Origin: Argopecten irradians
Taxonomy: Eukaryota > Mollusca > Bivalvia > Pectinida > Pectinidae
Direction of reading: 5' to 3'
DNA: 64,000 nt
NCBI RefSeq assembly: GCF_041381155.1
Contig: NC_091134.1
Span: 15,502,008 to 15,566,007 of the forward strand
A program made the translations under genes and the position numbers. The notes under the pieces are model-generated. The model had not been told where the DNA came from. It saw only the letters and a list, made by a program, of their open reading frames with translations, and did no database searches. Of this stretch, positions 50,501 through 61,300 are shown piece after piece (the first letter of the stretch is position 1; each line of letters opens with the position of its first letter).

Positions 50501-51124
50501 CTTCTCTAAAAATATAATGTTACCTTCATGATATAGCAATCAATGCAATAATATGACCATTGTCGTTTTGATGTATTTTACAGGTGTGGTGCTCTAATAG
50601 TCTGAAGCAAGCTGACCATCTACAGCTAGTGGGTGATCCTCATAGTCCGGCCAAATACAGGTCAGTCACTGGACATTAAAACCATGTAATTCGTATAGAA
50701 TAAAAAGATAAAAAAAAAAATCATCTGATGTTGGAAATAGTGTCCTTGATAGAATTTTTGTTGTGTTTTGTCCCAATTGTCTATCATTAATGGTTATCTA
50801 ATCAAAATGGCAACTGACTCACAGAGGTCAAGGTCACTGTTACTGAAAAAGAAATTTTGGTTCCACAACTCCACTTCTGCAGAATTCTTGTATGGTTGTA
50901 GGATTGAAGGTTCCTTATTTTGGTCTTGTATAGGTTTTATCTTTGACTATTTTTCTTTATAGTAGGAATTGTTATTGACTATTGTTGCCTTTTATTAATT
51001 ATCGAATGATTTTGCCTGTTTTAGGGTTATCGGGACATTATCCAATTCCAAAGAGTTTGCAAAAGAGTTCAAATGTCCTGTGGGATCAAGGATGAATCCA
51101 AAGAAGAAATGTGAGGTATGGTAG
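32448..51124 (+). CDS. ECE1: Endothelin-converting enzyme-like M13 zinc metalloprotease (ECE1-type)
   Basis: Common exons (20): 39948-40191, 40643-40846, 41176-41300, 41651-41800, 42273-42341, 42658-42774, 43216-43302, 43734-43882, 44221-44324, 44720-44838, 45151-45249, 45711-45788, 46397-46500, 46719-46829, 47314-47381, 48582-48706, 49635-49700, 49922-50017, 50584-50660, 51025-51124. All are GT-AG and in phase, 763 residues, plus one of three alternative first exons (32448, 33420, 36760). It is a type II membrane protein with a short cytoplasmic tail, one span (about residues 48-70 from the exon-2 Met) and a large outside M13 domain with many Cys. Catalytic features: HELTH at 600-604 (two zinc His, catalytic Glu), ENIADNGG with zinc Glu 660 and Asp 664, [16 protein letters not shown] for substrate binding, and the C-terminal CEVW. 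The His-to-Glu spacing of 60 equals human ECE-1. The MST-YKR start of the common exon recalls human ECE-1. The family cleaves peptide precursors at the surface and in endosomes. Confidence 0.95.
33420..33476 (+). CDS. ECE alternative first exon b
   Basis: ATG to GAG|GTATAT encodes 19 residues, [19 protein letters not shown], in phase 0. The donor is weaker than those of exons a and c, but the open frame, ATG and phase all fit the pattern. Confidence 0.55.
33860..34150 (+). repeat. Possible tRNA-derived SINE fragment
   Basis: Within 33860-33925 the order ATAGAGCATTGACCCTATG then GGTCCTAGGTTAAAGTC looks like the anticodon-to-T-arm half of a tRNA-like promoter with a worn B box. A second B-box-like GGTCCCTGGTTCGAGACC lies at about 34115. 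No full cloverleaf can be drawn, so this is a weak call and no tRNA gene is claimed. Confidence 0.25.
34151..36759. other. ECE 5' intron region, mostly featureless
   Basis: AT-rich intronic or upstream DNA. The exception is an exon-like, G+C-rich segment at 35321-35402 that I could not assign. Nothing else above 300 bases stands out. Confidence 0.4.
35321..35402 (+). other. Orphan exon-like segment
   Basis: After GAAG, 82 bases are clearly richer in G+C than their surroundings and read without a stop as [20 protein letters not shown]..., ending before GTATAC. It could be an exon of an unrecognised or alternative transcript, or a piece of an interspersed repeat. The minus strand is also open ([15 protein letters not shown]...). 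No family was recognised. Confidence 0.3.
36760..36786 (+). CDS. ECE alternative first exon c
   Basis: ATG to CAG|GTGAGA encodes the nine residues MDPAEYNAQ in phase 0. It is the first exon closest to the common exon and has the cleanest donor, so it is the simplest default start. Confidence 0.65.
37601..38002. mobile_element. TTAA-flanked MITE, family A, copy 3 (inverted, older)
   Basis: This copy is in the opposite orientation to those at 2567 and 27509. It starts TTAAAGATGCTCCATC and ends in a worn GAGCATCTGTAA. It is more diverged than the others and is expanded by AT-rich TATATA repeats near 37890-37930. It lies in the intron between ECE exon c and the common exon. Confidence 0.75.
39432..39964. 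repeat. 48-bp minisatellite copying a 3' splice site
   Basis: About eleven head-to-tail 48-bp units each contain a pyrimidine-rich TTCTAATTCTCTTCATTTC, then AACAAACAG, then ATGAGCACTCAGGGTTA. The last unit merges into ECE exon 2 at 39948 (CAG|ATGAGCACTCAGGGTTAT). Every unit therefore repeats the acceptor and the first 17 or so coding bases. In all earlier units the frame would run ATG AGC ACT CAG GGT TAA and stop after five codons (one unit reads GAGTTATAA instead). Confidence 0.92.
43459..43637. mobile_element. Inverted-repeat MITE in ECE intron
   Basis: CAGTAACTTGATGTGACAAG at the left and, on the complement, CAGTAACTTAACCTGACAAG at the right form imperfect inverted repeats of about 35 bp. 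It is about 180 bp long with no coding capacity. CAG ends recall hAT elements, but no target duplication was found. Confidence 0.55.
44703..44716. promoter_or_regulatory. Perfect palindromic X-box motif at an ECE splice acceptor
   Basis: GTTTCCATGGTAAC matches the RFX X-box consensus GTTNCCATGGNAAC fully and ends four bases before ECE exon 11 (common exon 10, at 44720). It overlaps the acceptor region, so it may be chance. A near match, GTTGCTATGGTAAC, lies at 51228-51241. Confidence 0.3.
47022..47115. mobile_element. Half copy of MITE family C
   Basis: Only the left half of the family is present: CAATGGACTAATATTAATTC, then GATAATGTTTGTGCGGTACT and GGTGATGGAACGTAAC. It is a diverged fragment in an ECE intron. 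Confidence 0.6.
47743..48102. mobile_element. TTAA-flanked MITE, family A, copy 4 (inverted)
   Basis: A 360-bp member in the same orientation as copy 3, with TTAA at both edges and intact ends (AGATGCTCCACCGCTGACA and complement). Shared landmarks such as the complement of GGTGCATGCGCAATCAGTAC are present. It lies in the intron after the exon bearing HELTH (47314-47381). Confidence 0.85.
48744..49150. mobile_element. hAT-like MITE in ECE intron
   Basis: Inverted ends CAAGGATTTATAAGTAAGAA and its near complement extend about 35 bp (through GGATTTGTCACT). Direct copies of CTCTAAG flank it at 48737-48743 and 49151-49157. A 7-8 bp duplication and CA...TG ends fit the hAT group. It is 407 bp and non-coding. 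Confidence 0.75.
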
Positions 51125-51401
51125 TGACCTCGTCTATTAGCTCCCGTCCATGGCCATTCTGGTTGCCATGGAAGCAGCAATAGCATAGTCATAGTCTCCA
51201 TCGTAATGTTGTTGTTTATTAAATTGGGTTGCTATGGTAACCGCTAAAATAGGTACAGAGATATTCAAACATTGAAGGTTGATATGTGTAAATGAAACCT
51301 TGTAGTACTATGCTGTTATAAATTTGTAGTATTTGGTGACATTAGATTAAGGAGTTACAATATTATATCTAAAAATAGCCTCTTTATTATATTAACCATA
51401 C

Positions 51402-51536
51402 CATCCTCTGATTCTCAAAGATTGTTACGAGAAGAATACATTGTCTTCAGAAATTTTAATTTAAAAATCATCCTCTGATTCTCAAAGATTGTTATGAGAA
51501 GAATACATTGTCTTCAGAAATTTTAATTTAAAAGTC
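51402..51536. repeat. 67-bp tandem duplication
   Basis: Two nearly identical 67-bp copies start with CATCCTCTGATTCTCAAAG and differ at about two or three bases. They are a recent local duplication just downstream of the ECE stop codon. Confidence 0.9.
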
Positions 51537-53071
51537 ATAATAAGTAACAAAGAGACAACAGAAATATTCATTATGACTTTATCAGTAATGTTTAAAAAAG
51601 ATATAAGAATCATTCAACTTTTACGGTTTTACTAAAGGTTATTAGATGAAATAAGTTAAAATGTTGATGATCTTTGATGACCTTTATCAATTTTTGGAGG
51701 GCATTGTTGTTGTTAGAAGATAAAGACTGTACCCAGGGTAAGATTTTATTAGTGTAAAGTGTGTTGATGAATTTGAATTTTTGGAAAATGGCAAAATAGG
51801 GCTGAATTTTGTACTCTTAAGGCAGTATTTAATATTTGTACTGGATGTTGTGTAATGTCAAGGTCGCATTTACTGCCACTCATCACAGGCTGTGAGAAAA
51901 TAAAATACCGTAATATGTTGTGAAAAGTAAGAGTGTCAAGGTCACAAAATATCAATCTAATTTCTCTTTTAAGGTGCTGTGAATTAATAAGAGTTATTAA
52001 AATAAATCATTGAGCATTTAAATGTTTTTTATGATAATATATACAAATGTGTTATCATCTTTGCATGTTACAGAGTTATCTGTTCTTGGTAGAGATCTTT
52101 AATTTGACAATTTATGTTGTTTTTTCTGAAAAATGTGTGACCTATTCAAATCACACGCAAATGGACTTCAAAATCAATATCTACCAGAAAGAGGAGTAAC
52201 TATGTAAGATGTACAGAATAACATGTCAGATTTAAATGGCAATTAGTAATTAAATCAGCATTTATTTTTCATAGATACAAAAACACTTTTATGAAAACAT
52301 TATTGTAACTGGCTTCATGTGATATGTTGTTATACATGGCAACGTCATAAACATTTCAAGAAAATAATTTAATATCACACAGGTTGAATGTAATAAAAAC
52401 ACTAAGTCTTGTACTGATGTCTCATGAGTACTTATTAAGATGTCATAATATATATGTAATTTGTTTGATTGCTTCAGTATACGAAAACGTTCCCACCTGA
52501 GTTTGACTTTGTCAAATTTACATAGACATAAATTTGTTTTTTTTTCCCTGTGTTTTCTGATGAATATCATTTCATGGAAAACTGGTTCTATGATGGTTTT
52601 GTGATATGAAATTTGTTGATATCACAAATGAATCATCAAAAAGTTTATGGGAGATCGGATTTATATATTTGAACTGAAATTTATATATTTGACTCAATAG
52701 TTTATGAATTCCATGCCACTCACTTTGATTTATTATAGATTCAGTGCTGAGGGAGTGAAACAAAGGGAAGTAACTCTGATATACTAGAATGCACACTACT
52801 TAACCAAATAATATCTATATGTCATTTTATTTAAAATATATTTTGTTTATTTAAGGCTGTTAAACATTTAGAAGGTTTTAAAGACTTTTAAATATATAAG
52901 ATGTTACTGGAAGGTATTCCATCTGGGGGATTCATTGCTTCTTAGTTTTCAGATTTTATTGTAGTTTTTGAAATTTGATCTCATTTTTTTTTGAAATCCA
53001 TTTTATTTGACCATAGATGTTTTAATTTCATGTACAAGTTGTAATTTACTGTTGCTTTAAGTTTTGTCTTA

Positions 53072-53196
53072 GTTTGTGTACTAAAGAAATAGTTTGTGTA
53101 CTAAAGAAATAGTTTGTGTACTATAATTTGTGTAAATAGTTTGTGTACTAAAGAAATAGTTTGTGTACTATAGTTTGTGTACTAAAGAAATATCTT
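53072..53196. repeat. Short tandem repeat around TAGTTTGTGTACTAAAGAAA
   Basis: A 20-bp motif, TAGTTTGTGTACTAAAGAAA, repeats about five to six times with some truncated units. Confidence 0.85.
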
Positions 53197-53955
53197 ATAC
53201 TTAATGATCTGTTTAGTCTATTTTGTCTTATTTTGTGTACTTAAGAAATGTCTTTTAGAAATGGTCCATTTAGTCTAAGATGACAATCATGTCATTTTTG
53301 ATGCTTCATTTTTTAAATGTAATCCTAATATCGTGTTGAAATTATGTATATAGTTAATAAGAGAGTTGTCACAACCATTTCCTACGCAAATATTTATATT
53401 TCCTACCGTCATCTTTGATATTTGGCAATGTGTTGATTCCCTTTCAAAGACTTTTTAATATGCTGTAGTCAAGAGAAAGAGCAAAACAAAATAACAAGTT
53501 TTGATTATGATTTTGTGAAATTCCTATGCCATCTAACTCTTTCGGTATGAGTGTGTTTTTTTTAGAAAATTATATCCCTTATAGTTTCTGGGCTAATAAA
53601 ATATACCCAGTTATTATATATTGGTGTTTACTTTCACTTCACATGAGTCTATACTTATATCAGATACGAATGTTTGGAGAAACAAATACATATTTCTAAT
53701 CATTCAAATATGTATACCCAGGTTAGGATAAATAAATAAATGACTCCTTAAATATAATATAATATCCTCCTTTATGTCATTTATAAGTAGAAATACTAAT
53801 GCAATGATTTAAACATGCTTTACATTCCATAAACCATTGAAGTTTTTTTTTATTGATGACGGCAACTGCAGATGTACCGGTACTCATATTAGCAAAATTC
53901 ATTATGTGCAATGATGATTTGATGATATTGTGAATTTATAATGATTAATACATAT

Positions 53956-54119
53956 TTAGTAAACGATGTACAGAAAGTTGTCCGTCAAATTTCAGAACAA
54001 ATGTGTCAGGGCTAAATTCACAGCATTCCTACTGATTAGTAAATGATGTACAGAAAGTTGTCAGTCATATTTCAGAACAAATGTTTTAGGGCTAAATTCA
54101 CAGCATTCCTACTGATTAG
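53956..54119. repeat. 80-bp tandem duplication
   Basis: Two 80-bp copies begin TTAGTAAACGATGTACAG and TTAGTAAATGATGTACAG and differ at only a few positions. This is another recent duplication in non-coding DNA. Confidence 0.9.
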
Positions 54120-56761
54120 GAATAGATCCATTGTGTTTCTTTTTTTATGTGTTTGATTTCTTTGGTTATGATATGTGAGAGATAGGATGTGGGAGGGGAA
54201 AAGGAGTCGACATGTAATGTTACCCATAGGGTTCGGGGGAGGGGGAGTCATGTAATGTTACCTATATACATCTACGTTGTGTTACATTTTATAACGTCCT
54301 GGTTTGATATGAAGCTGGGGATTTCTTCACAATTGATTGCACTGCACTATGCTGCATTTATCAGCTACCAGTGATCAGTGAAGCGTATGTAGCATAGTAC
54401 AATCAAATGTGGGTCTCCCTCAAGGAAGGGGATTAGTCCTGTTTTATAGACAATTTTAGTTTAATACTAACTCACTCTGTAACAACACCTTCAGATGATA
54501 AGGCTGCAGATTCTGGCAAAACAGAATCATGTTGTAGAATTAAAATCAAAATAACTTGTATTTCATAAATTACAATTACATTTAGATTATTTTTGATATA
54601 TGTTATCAAATTCTGGGTTTTTTTTTGTGTTTTTTTGAGGAATTCCTTACTTCTAAAAAATATTTTGGCTTTTGTCAGATTATATTAGATTATATATTAA
54701 GTACTAATTTGATAAGCTTCACTGACTGGGAACAACACCACTTTATATATTATAACTACTTTTGTTCTCAATTTACAATGATTGATGAATAATGATACTA
54801 ATTACCAGTGCAGTTTTGTATATACCATTATCATAATCATGTCTGAAAATGACCAAATGGATTAATTTCCCTTTGTCTAAAGTAAGAGTTTTATATAGTT
54901 GTTTGATACATTAATGGAGCAGCTCCATTCAGCTATATATTTTAGCTCATTTCTGAATTCTTATACATAATCAAATCTTTCTTAATAACGGTTACACATA
55001 ACTATATAATTATACATATACTTGGGTTACGTTGAAATTGTGTGTCTAATAGTGGAAAGTGTCTCACTAACTGTCAAGTGTGCAATCATTAAAATATAGA
55101 TATAGATCTGAATGAATCAATGCATTTTTTGCATCCCTGATGAAGCTTGTACATTGTATATGTATATGCATTTTCCTCTCTGAATTCCAATACATTTTAT
55201 TATCATAATTGTATGTTTCTTTTTTTTATTTTTTTTTTTTTGCCGAACAATCAATTCTTCTTTGTTTTCTTTGATTTTAATCAGTTCATAGTTTTAATAT
55301 TTAATGATAAAATACTCAAAATTGTGTCAGAATCAAATACATGCATATGTCATCCGCAATAGAATATATCAATGTTTCCACAAAGACTCTCAAAGGCTGT
55401 GATTTGTATATATTGTACCTAATGGTTTACAAGAGATTTTCATACAATAGTAGATCTGGGAATGACTATAGAGTAAATATGTCATACATTATAAAACTAT
55501 TTAATTGATAACTCAGTTTTTCATTCAGGCTTTATTGCTAGATAAAGCTTTGTATACACTACAGAGATAGATATTTGACCTTGGATACCTGGAGTGTGTT
55601 TTTAAGGGTAAATTTAACATTGTCATACATTCTAATTTTTTAAAATGTGTTTTTTTTTCTTCTGAGGTTATGGATATCATTCATTATCTATATGAAATGA
55701 TAATATGTGTATATTCTCTTTTTATATTTATGTATTGTACTAGAATCTATCAGAAATCCTTTACTTGCAGAAAAAATCCAGTTTGAATTTTGAAAATTTA
55801 CAAAGAACAAATCCATTTTGAATTTATTTGCCTATTTTCTTCATTAGAACAAAACCCACATTGAAGTTTGCCTATTTACATATATACTTGACAATCTCTC
55901 CGATGTTTTTTTTTATAATATCTTACTTCAGAATCTAGTTTTAACTTTTCTGACTCTTTGTTGGTTCTGTTTACAATGCATTATTTTAATAATAATTATA
56001 ATTTATGAGCTTACTGTACCATACACCTAGTTATTCTAGAGGGCTGTTAATTTCTTGGGATGCTGTTGAGTCTATTGAAATCTTAACTGCAAAATGATGA
56101 GTGATAAATAAAACATTAAGCCTTATCAGGAAATTTCAATAAATTGTTTGTGATCTTACGAAATAAGAAAAAATCCATAGCAGTTCTAGTAAGTACTGTG
56201 AGATTATTGATGTAGTGTAGATCATGTCATCTACATTTGAGCTGACAATAAGATCTTAGTGTTTGGGAAACTTAAGCAGGCTTAAATTGTGAATGATACG
56301 TTTGTTGAATAAAGTGTTAGTAGATGTTGTTAATTACTGCGTTACAATAACTTCCATTAAACATGTTTTGGTATGATATAGTCACATTTTGAATCAGGTT
56401 GACCTGTGTGATGTATTTTTTTATATTGATATGCTTTGTAGAAGTAATATGATCTTGTTATATATTAGAGTATGATTTAAACTCGTTCACCCCTGATAAG
56501 AAGTTTGGACTTTTCCTGATCTAAGGCTGGAAGAGTTCATTAAAATAATCAGGGATGAATGCTCCTTTTGTAATATTATGTTGATGCAATGTTTGTAAGA
56601 TGTTGACTTTTATTTAATCGCTGATTACTTCTTCATGTGTTAATTAATTGATATGAAAATCAGTTTGTATATATGAATTGTAACTTCTTGGCTGTGATGT
56701 GATTAAAAGAATATCTGAAGAAGGAACAATACACGTTCATTTATTTTTTCTCAGTAAAATA

Positions 56762-56949
56762 CTGTAAACAAACTTTCTATCGCGTGCAATTTATTTTCGC
56801 AAATGTTTATCTCCGCGAATTCATATCTACATCATTTATAATGACAGGTATTTTCATTCATTTTAAATCCGCGAATGTTAATATCTTCGCGAACTTGAGT
56901 TGAATTAGAAATCGCGAAATATAGTAGCCGCAAAAAAGTTGATTGACAG
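56762..56949. mobile_element. TA-flanked MITE with CTGTAAA/CTGTCAA ends
   Basis: Starting CTGTAAACAAACTTT and ending, on the complement, CTGTCAATCAACTTTTTTGC, with TA on both sides. The interior has repeated TTCGCGAA-like phrases (TCGCGTGC, CCGCGAATTC, TTCGCGAAC). It is 188 bp, non-coding and mariner-like. The family name is unknown. Confidence 0.65.
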
Positions 56950-58325
56950 TAAATCTTACTTGAACGGTTCTCATCTTGCTCGCTGGTATATGTCATCCGG
57001 GCTTGAAGACAAATACAAGTACTCTTTAAACTTACCATTTGGATGTATTGTAAAGTAAAAAACAAAATGTATTTTCGGTGATATTTCAAGGGTTATGTGA
57101 CCATTTCTTGTTCAAAGTGACTTTATCTATGTACAGGACTGTCAAAGACACATATCAACTCAATTGTAATGCAACGAAGTTTTCTATTCACACAAAGATA
57201 TTTTTTATCTTACACTGTATATGAGGAGAATTTTGGATCCACGGACATTCATTCAAGAAATGTCATGTCGACCAACTTCCTATTCTGGATGATTTGATAA
57301 ACGTGTTTAAGATCTGCAACGGAATATATTATAGACAATTTCACGTGATCCAAATGGCTGAAAAACTTTTTGGTATCGACTGAACACAACCTGGACTATA
57401 TTGATATATTTAGAATTAGAGTCTGACGCCATCAACTGGGATTTAAATGACCTATTGAATACTAGGACGTAACACAAAATTTTGTCAAATAACAAAGCTT
57501 TAATATCAATTATGTCCTTGTCTACACATCTGAATATATACTTTGAATATAACTAGAGTCTATGGACATAAAAATTCGTTTCCGAATTTCAGAGCATCAT
57601 TTACTTTGGCTGGAAACAACATGAAAGTGTTTATACGAGCTTTACAAGTCACAATTTTGTTAACCTATCAATTTGATTTGACATAAATGGAGGAATCCCG
57701 TTGTATAAATGCTTTATTAAGTTTAAGGTACCACATTGTTATCGCAATTCAACAGTATCCAAACGGTTCACAAATAAAAAAAATCATCAATAAAACTCGT
57801 CAATACAACGTTATATGCCTTGTGAAACATATGATCATATTCCATAGTTCTTGCTCTGACAAATAACAAAACTATATATTTACGTTTAAGGGAACTGTAA
57901 CGATTATAACTACGTAATGTATCTTTTCTTGTATGGACTCATTTAACGAATTGAAATGAGCTGTAATTTTGTCTCTTCCTCTTGTTTCTTTTATAACCGG
58001 CGTTCTTAAGATGACAGCAATGTTTTTTATTATATTATTATAAAAAGGCATGTCACTAGCAAATGGACAAATGTCGGATTTCATTGTTGAAAATGTCAAT
58101 AGACGGTAAAGCGATGTATTTTCTTTAAAATTTCTATTGAATTCTATTTGGCTATGATAATAGCACCTAGCTACACCTATCTTCTCAATTTCCTAACAAT
58201 ATCAATATAAAACTCATTTAAAAGTGAATGTGGTATAATGTCATTAGACATTTGAAATATGTTTGATAATAAGTTGAGGTAAGACTAAATCTTGTTCGTT
58301 TTTGGTCTAGTTTTGAATTACACAA

Positions 58326-61300
58326 TCATAATCTAATTCCTTCAATATCTTGTGGAGTGATAACTACCGTGCTGTCTCCATGAGAAGCGAAAGTTACTCT
58401 GTTTTCTCCATGCGAGGCGACTTTTGCATTGCTGTGCCCGTTTGTGGCGTCAGCAACCTTGTTGTCTTGTCTTTGGGCGATAGCTAGTTTGCTTTCTCCC
58501 TGTGGGGCGACAGTTGCCTTGCTGTGCCTGTTTTTCACGACACCATACTTTTCCTGTCTTTTGGCGGCAGTTATCGTTACTATGCTCTCTACCTGTAGAG
58601 ATACTGTGAATTTGCCGACACCTACGTGCTCATGTTGAACAACCGTTAAACTGCTACTTTTACTGTTTTCCCAAAATCGCTTCAACCATGGCATACTGAA
58701 TATTGTGTCTTTATCGCTATACATGTCATTATCATCAAAAGTAGAACCACCTGTCGCACATCTTGTCACTAGCATGATGACCAACCCACAGAATCCCACA
58801 CAATGGGAAATTAATGCGCTGAGTGCTGGTCTCTCTGGTAGAAGCAACGCTGTCTGCAGATTCCATACTCCTCTCCAGCTTGTCACAGTAACGGCAGAGG
58901 CAAGGAAAAGGTAGCATTTCGCTATGCAACTTTTGAAAGCTTTCATAGCAATGTTTGTTTCTTTTTTCTTACAGTAATTTCGGATACTTCTCTCTCCTAG
59001 AAGGAGAGGAAACGCAAAAGTGACGCACATGAAAAAAGAGATATAGGCGGAAAGGGCCGGGTCTTCCGGAAGTAGGTAATCATCTGCGAGGTTCCACGAA
59101 AGTCGCCAAGATACAACTATCAAGAGATTGAACACAACGGAATCATAGAGACCATATATGAACAGCCAAACCCAGTCCCTTATGTGCTGAAAATACAAAA
59201 GTAACAAGACAGTATTTAAAAAAATGAAAAAAACCTACAATGTATCAAACACATTCTGTATAAAATTTACTAAGTGAAATACGAAACGGTCCACATATAG
59301 GACATCAGCTCCGTAATTTATTTTTTTATTTTCGAGTCAAAATTAAAAAATAATAATTATACCCATTAAATCATTGTATCAGCGTGGAGTAACAACTTAA
59401 TGATTAAGTGGTCAATCAAAGACCGTCAAAATTCCATCTCTGGCCAAATGCACACATGGGCCATTTAAAAAATCTACATTTCAACTCGGCATACGCAAAG
59501 GTTTTTTTTTACAAAGGCGATTTTCTGCCAAATTCATGAGAGGACCATTGCAATAGCCTCTTAATAAAGTATACACCTATTATGTAAGTATCTTGAATGT
59601 CTATTTTTAATCATGTATACATCGCATCGAAAGTCTATTTTCATTCGTTTAATTGTTTTGTTCCTTTTACCATGTATTGACATAGCTTGTTTGTTTGTTT
59701 GTTTGATTAATTAACGTCCTATTAACAACTATGGTCATGTAAGGACGGCCTCCCATGTATGCTGTGTGTTGCGTGTTAGTTGTGCGAGGTGCGTGTTTTG
59801 GGAGACTGCGGTATATTTATGTAGTGTCTTCTTGTATAGTGGAACTGTTGTCCTTTTTATAGTGCTACATCACTGAAGCATGCCGCCGAAAGACACAAAA
59901 TAACACACCCCACCCAGTCACATTATACTGACAACGGGTGAACCAGTCGTCCCACTCCCTGTATGCTGAGCGCCGAGCAGGAGCAGAAACTACCTCTTTT
60001 ATAGACTTTGGTGTGTCTCGGCCAGGGGACAGAACCCAGAGCCATCCTTACAGTGACGAACACTCAACTCAAGGCAAAAAGTGAGGCGGTGCCAAGGGAG
60101 GCATTAGGAAGGATAAAGTAAGTTAGAAAGAAGAGAAAATATAAAATTTTTAATTTAGTCGTCTTTTACGATCAAGCAATAGGGGCAGCAGGTACAAATG
60201 TAACGCCCTACCTGCAGGGACCATTGACATAGCTCTCTCACTAAGATATAGTACACTTTGTATCGTTATGTCATTAATATAATGTCCCATTTATTGATCC
60301 AGTGATGATAACTTGTTACCACATGACTTTAAGTGGAGTTATCATTATAGTACAACATTGCGCTTGGTCCATGGGGCAGCACTTCTGGCCCCGATTTCTC
60401 GAAACAAACTTAAGTCCAAAACTGGCTTAAGTTTTCATATAAGTTACATAAGGAGAAAAAAACTTAAGTTTTGACTAAAGTCTGCACTTTTTTTTTCGAG
60501 AAATCGAGGCCTGGTCCATGGGGCAGCACTTCAATAACGTATACAATTAAATTCATTGTTGTTGTATTCGGGATTCAACAACAAACACACAAACAACGAT
60601 AGTTTCAACACGGCGGCAAATATCTTAAATTATACAGTATACAATTGATCCATTACGTCTTTTACAACAAAGTTACCGAAGGGACCATTTCAGAAAACTT
60701 ATTTATCTTTGTTCGCTATTGACATTAATTATCAGCGATACACTATATCCCATCCACTTCTATGTAGGACTCTGATGTCATCATTCATAACTTATTTATC
60801 TGTTGACCTGATGTGTTGATATTTGTTTGATAACATCATCTTATCATCGAGTGCCTTAAAATCAAACAACATCGTGTTATACTTAAAGCCTTACCTCTAT
60901 AAAATGCATATCTAATACTAACAGTTCATCAATCCACATCAGTTCGTTATCTAACGTTAGTTAGACATTATATTTAAAATAGGGTATGAAATATTAACCC
61001 TCAGCCCATTTCATGAAACAGATGTCAAATTTTTTACATTTTTTTCAGTTTTAACTGTTCGATAAATCAGTGTTAGGATGTATTTGATTAAAAAAAATAG
61101 AACAAATACCTCAATGATATAATGAATCAATTAAAAACCAAACAGTGATAAAAATAATTATAACGCAGTTATATCGAAAGTACAATTGATTTATATGTCA
61201 TTTATTTATTTTTATTTACCTATTATTTATTCAGCGTCAACGAATAGATTTATAGACATACTTACAGAGTTGAAAAGTTAAATGGTGACGGTAACGTAAT

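Larger units (their letters stand above)
51125..58325. other. ECE 3' UTR/flank and intergenic DNA, no gene seen
   Basis: Seven kilobases of AT-rich sequence follow the ECE stop codon. AATAAA-type hexamers occur (for example near 51899 and 52000), so the 3' UTR may end in the first kilobase. It contains three short tandem duplications and one MITE, listed separately. No exon with splice sites and coding character was found. Confidence 0.45.

Noticed and set aside
58429-58929. Open frames on the opposite or shifted frame within 58326-59186
   Set aside because: They shadow the Fuseless coding exon and lack membrane-repeat or other motifs.
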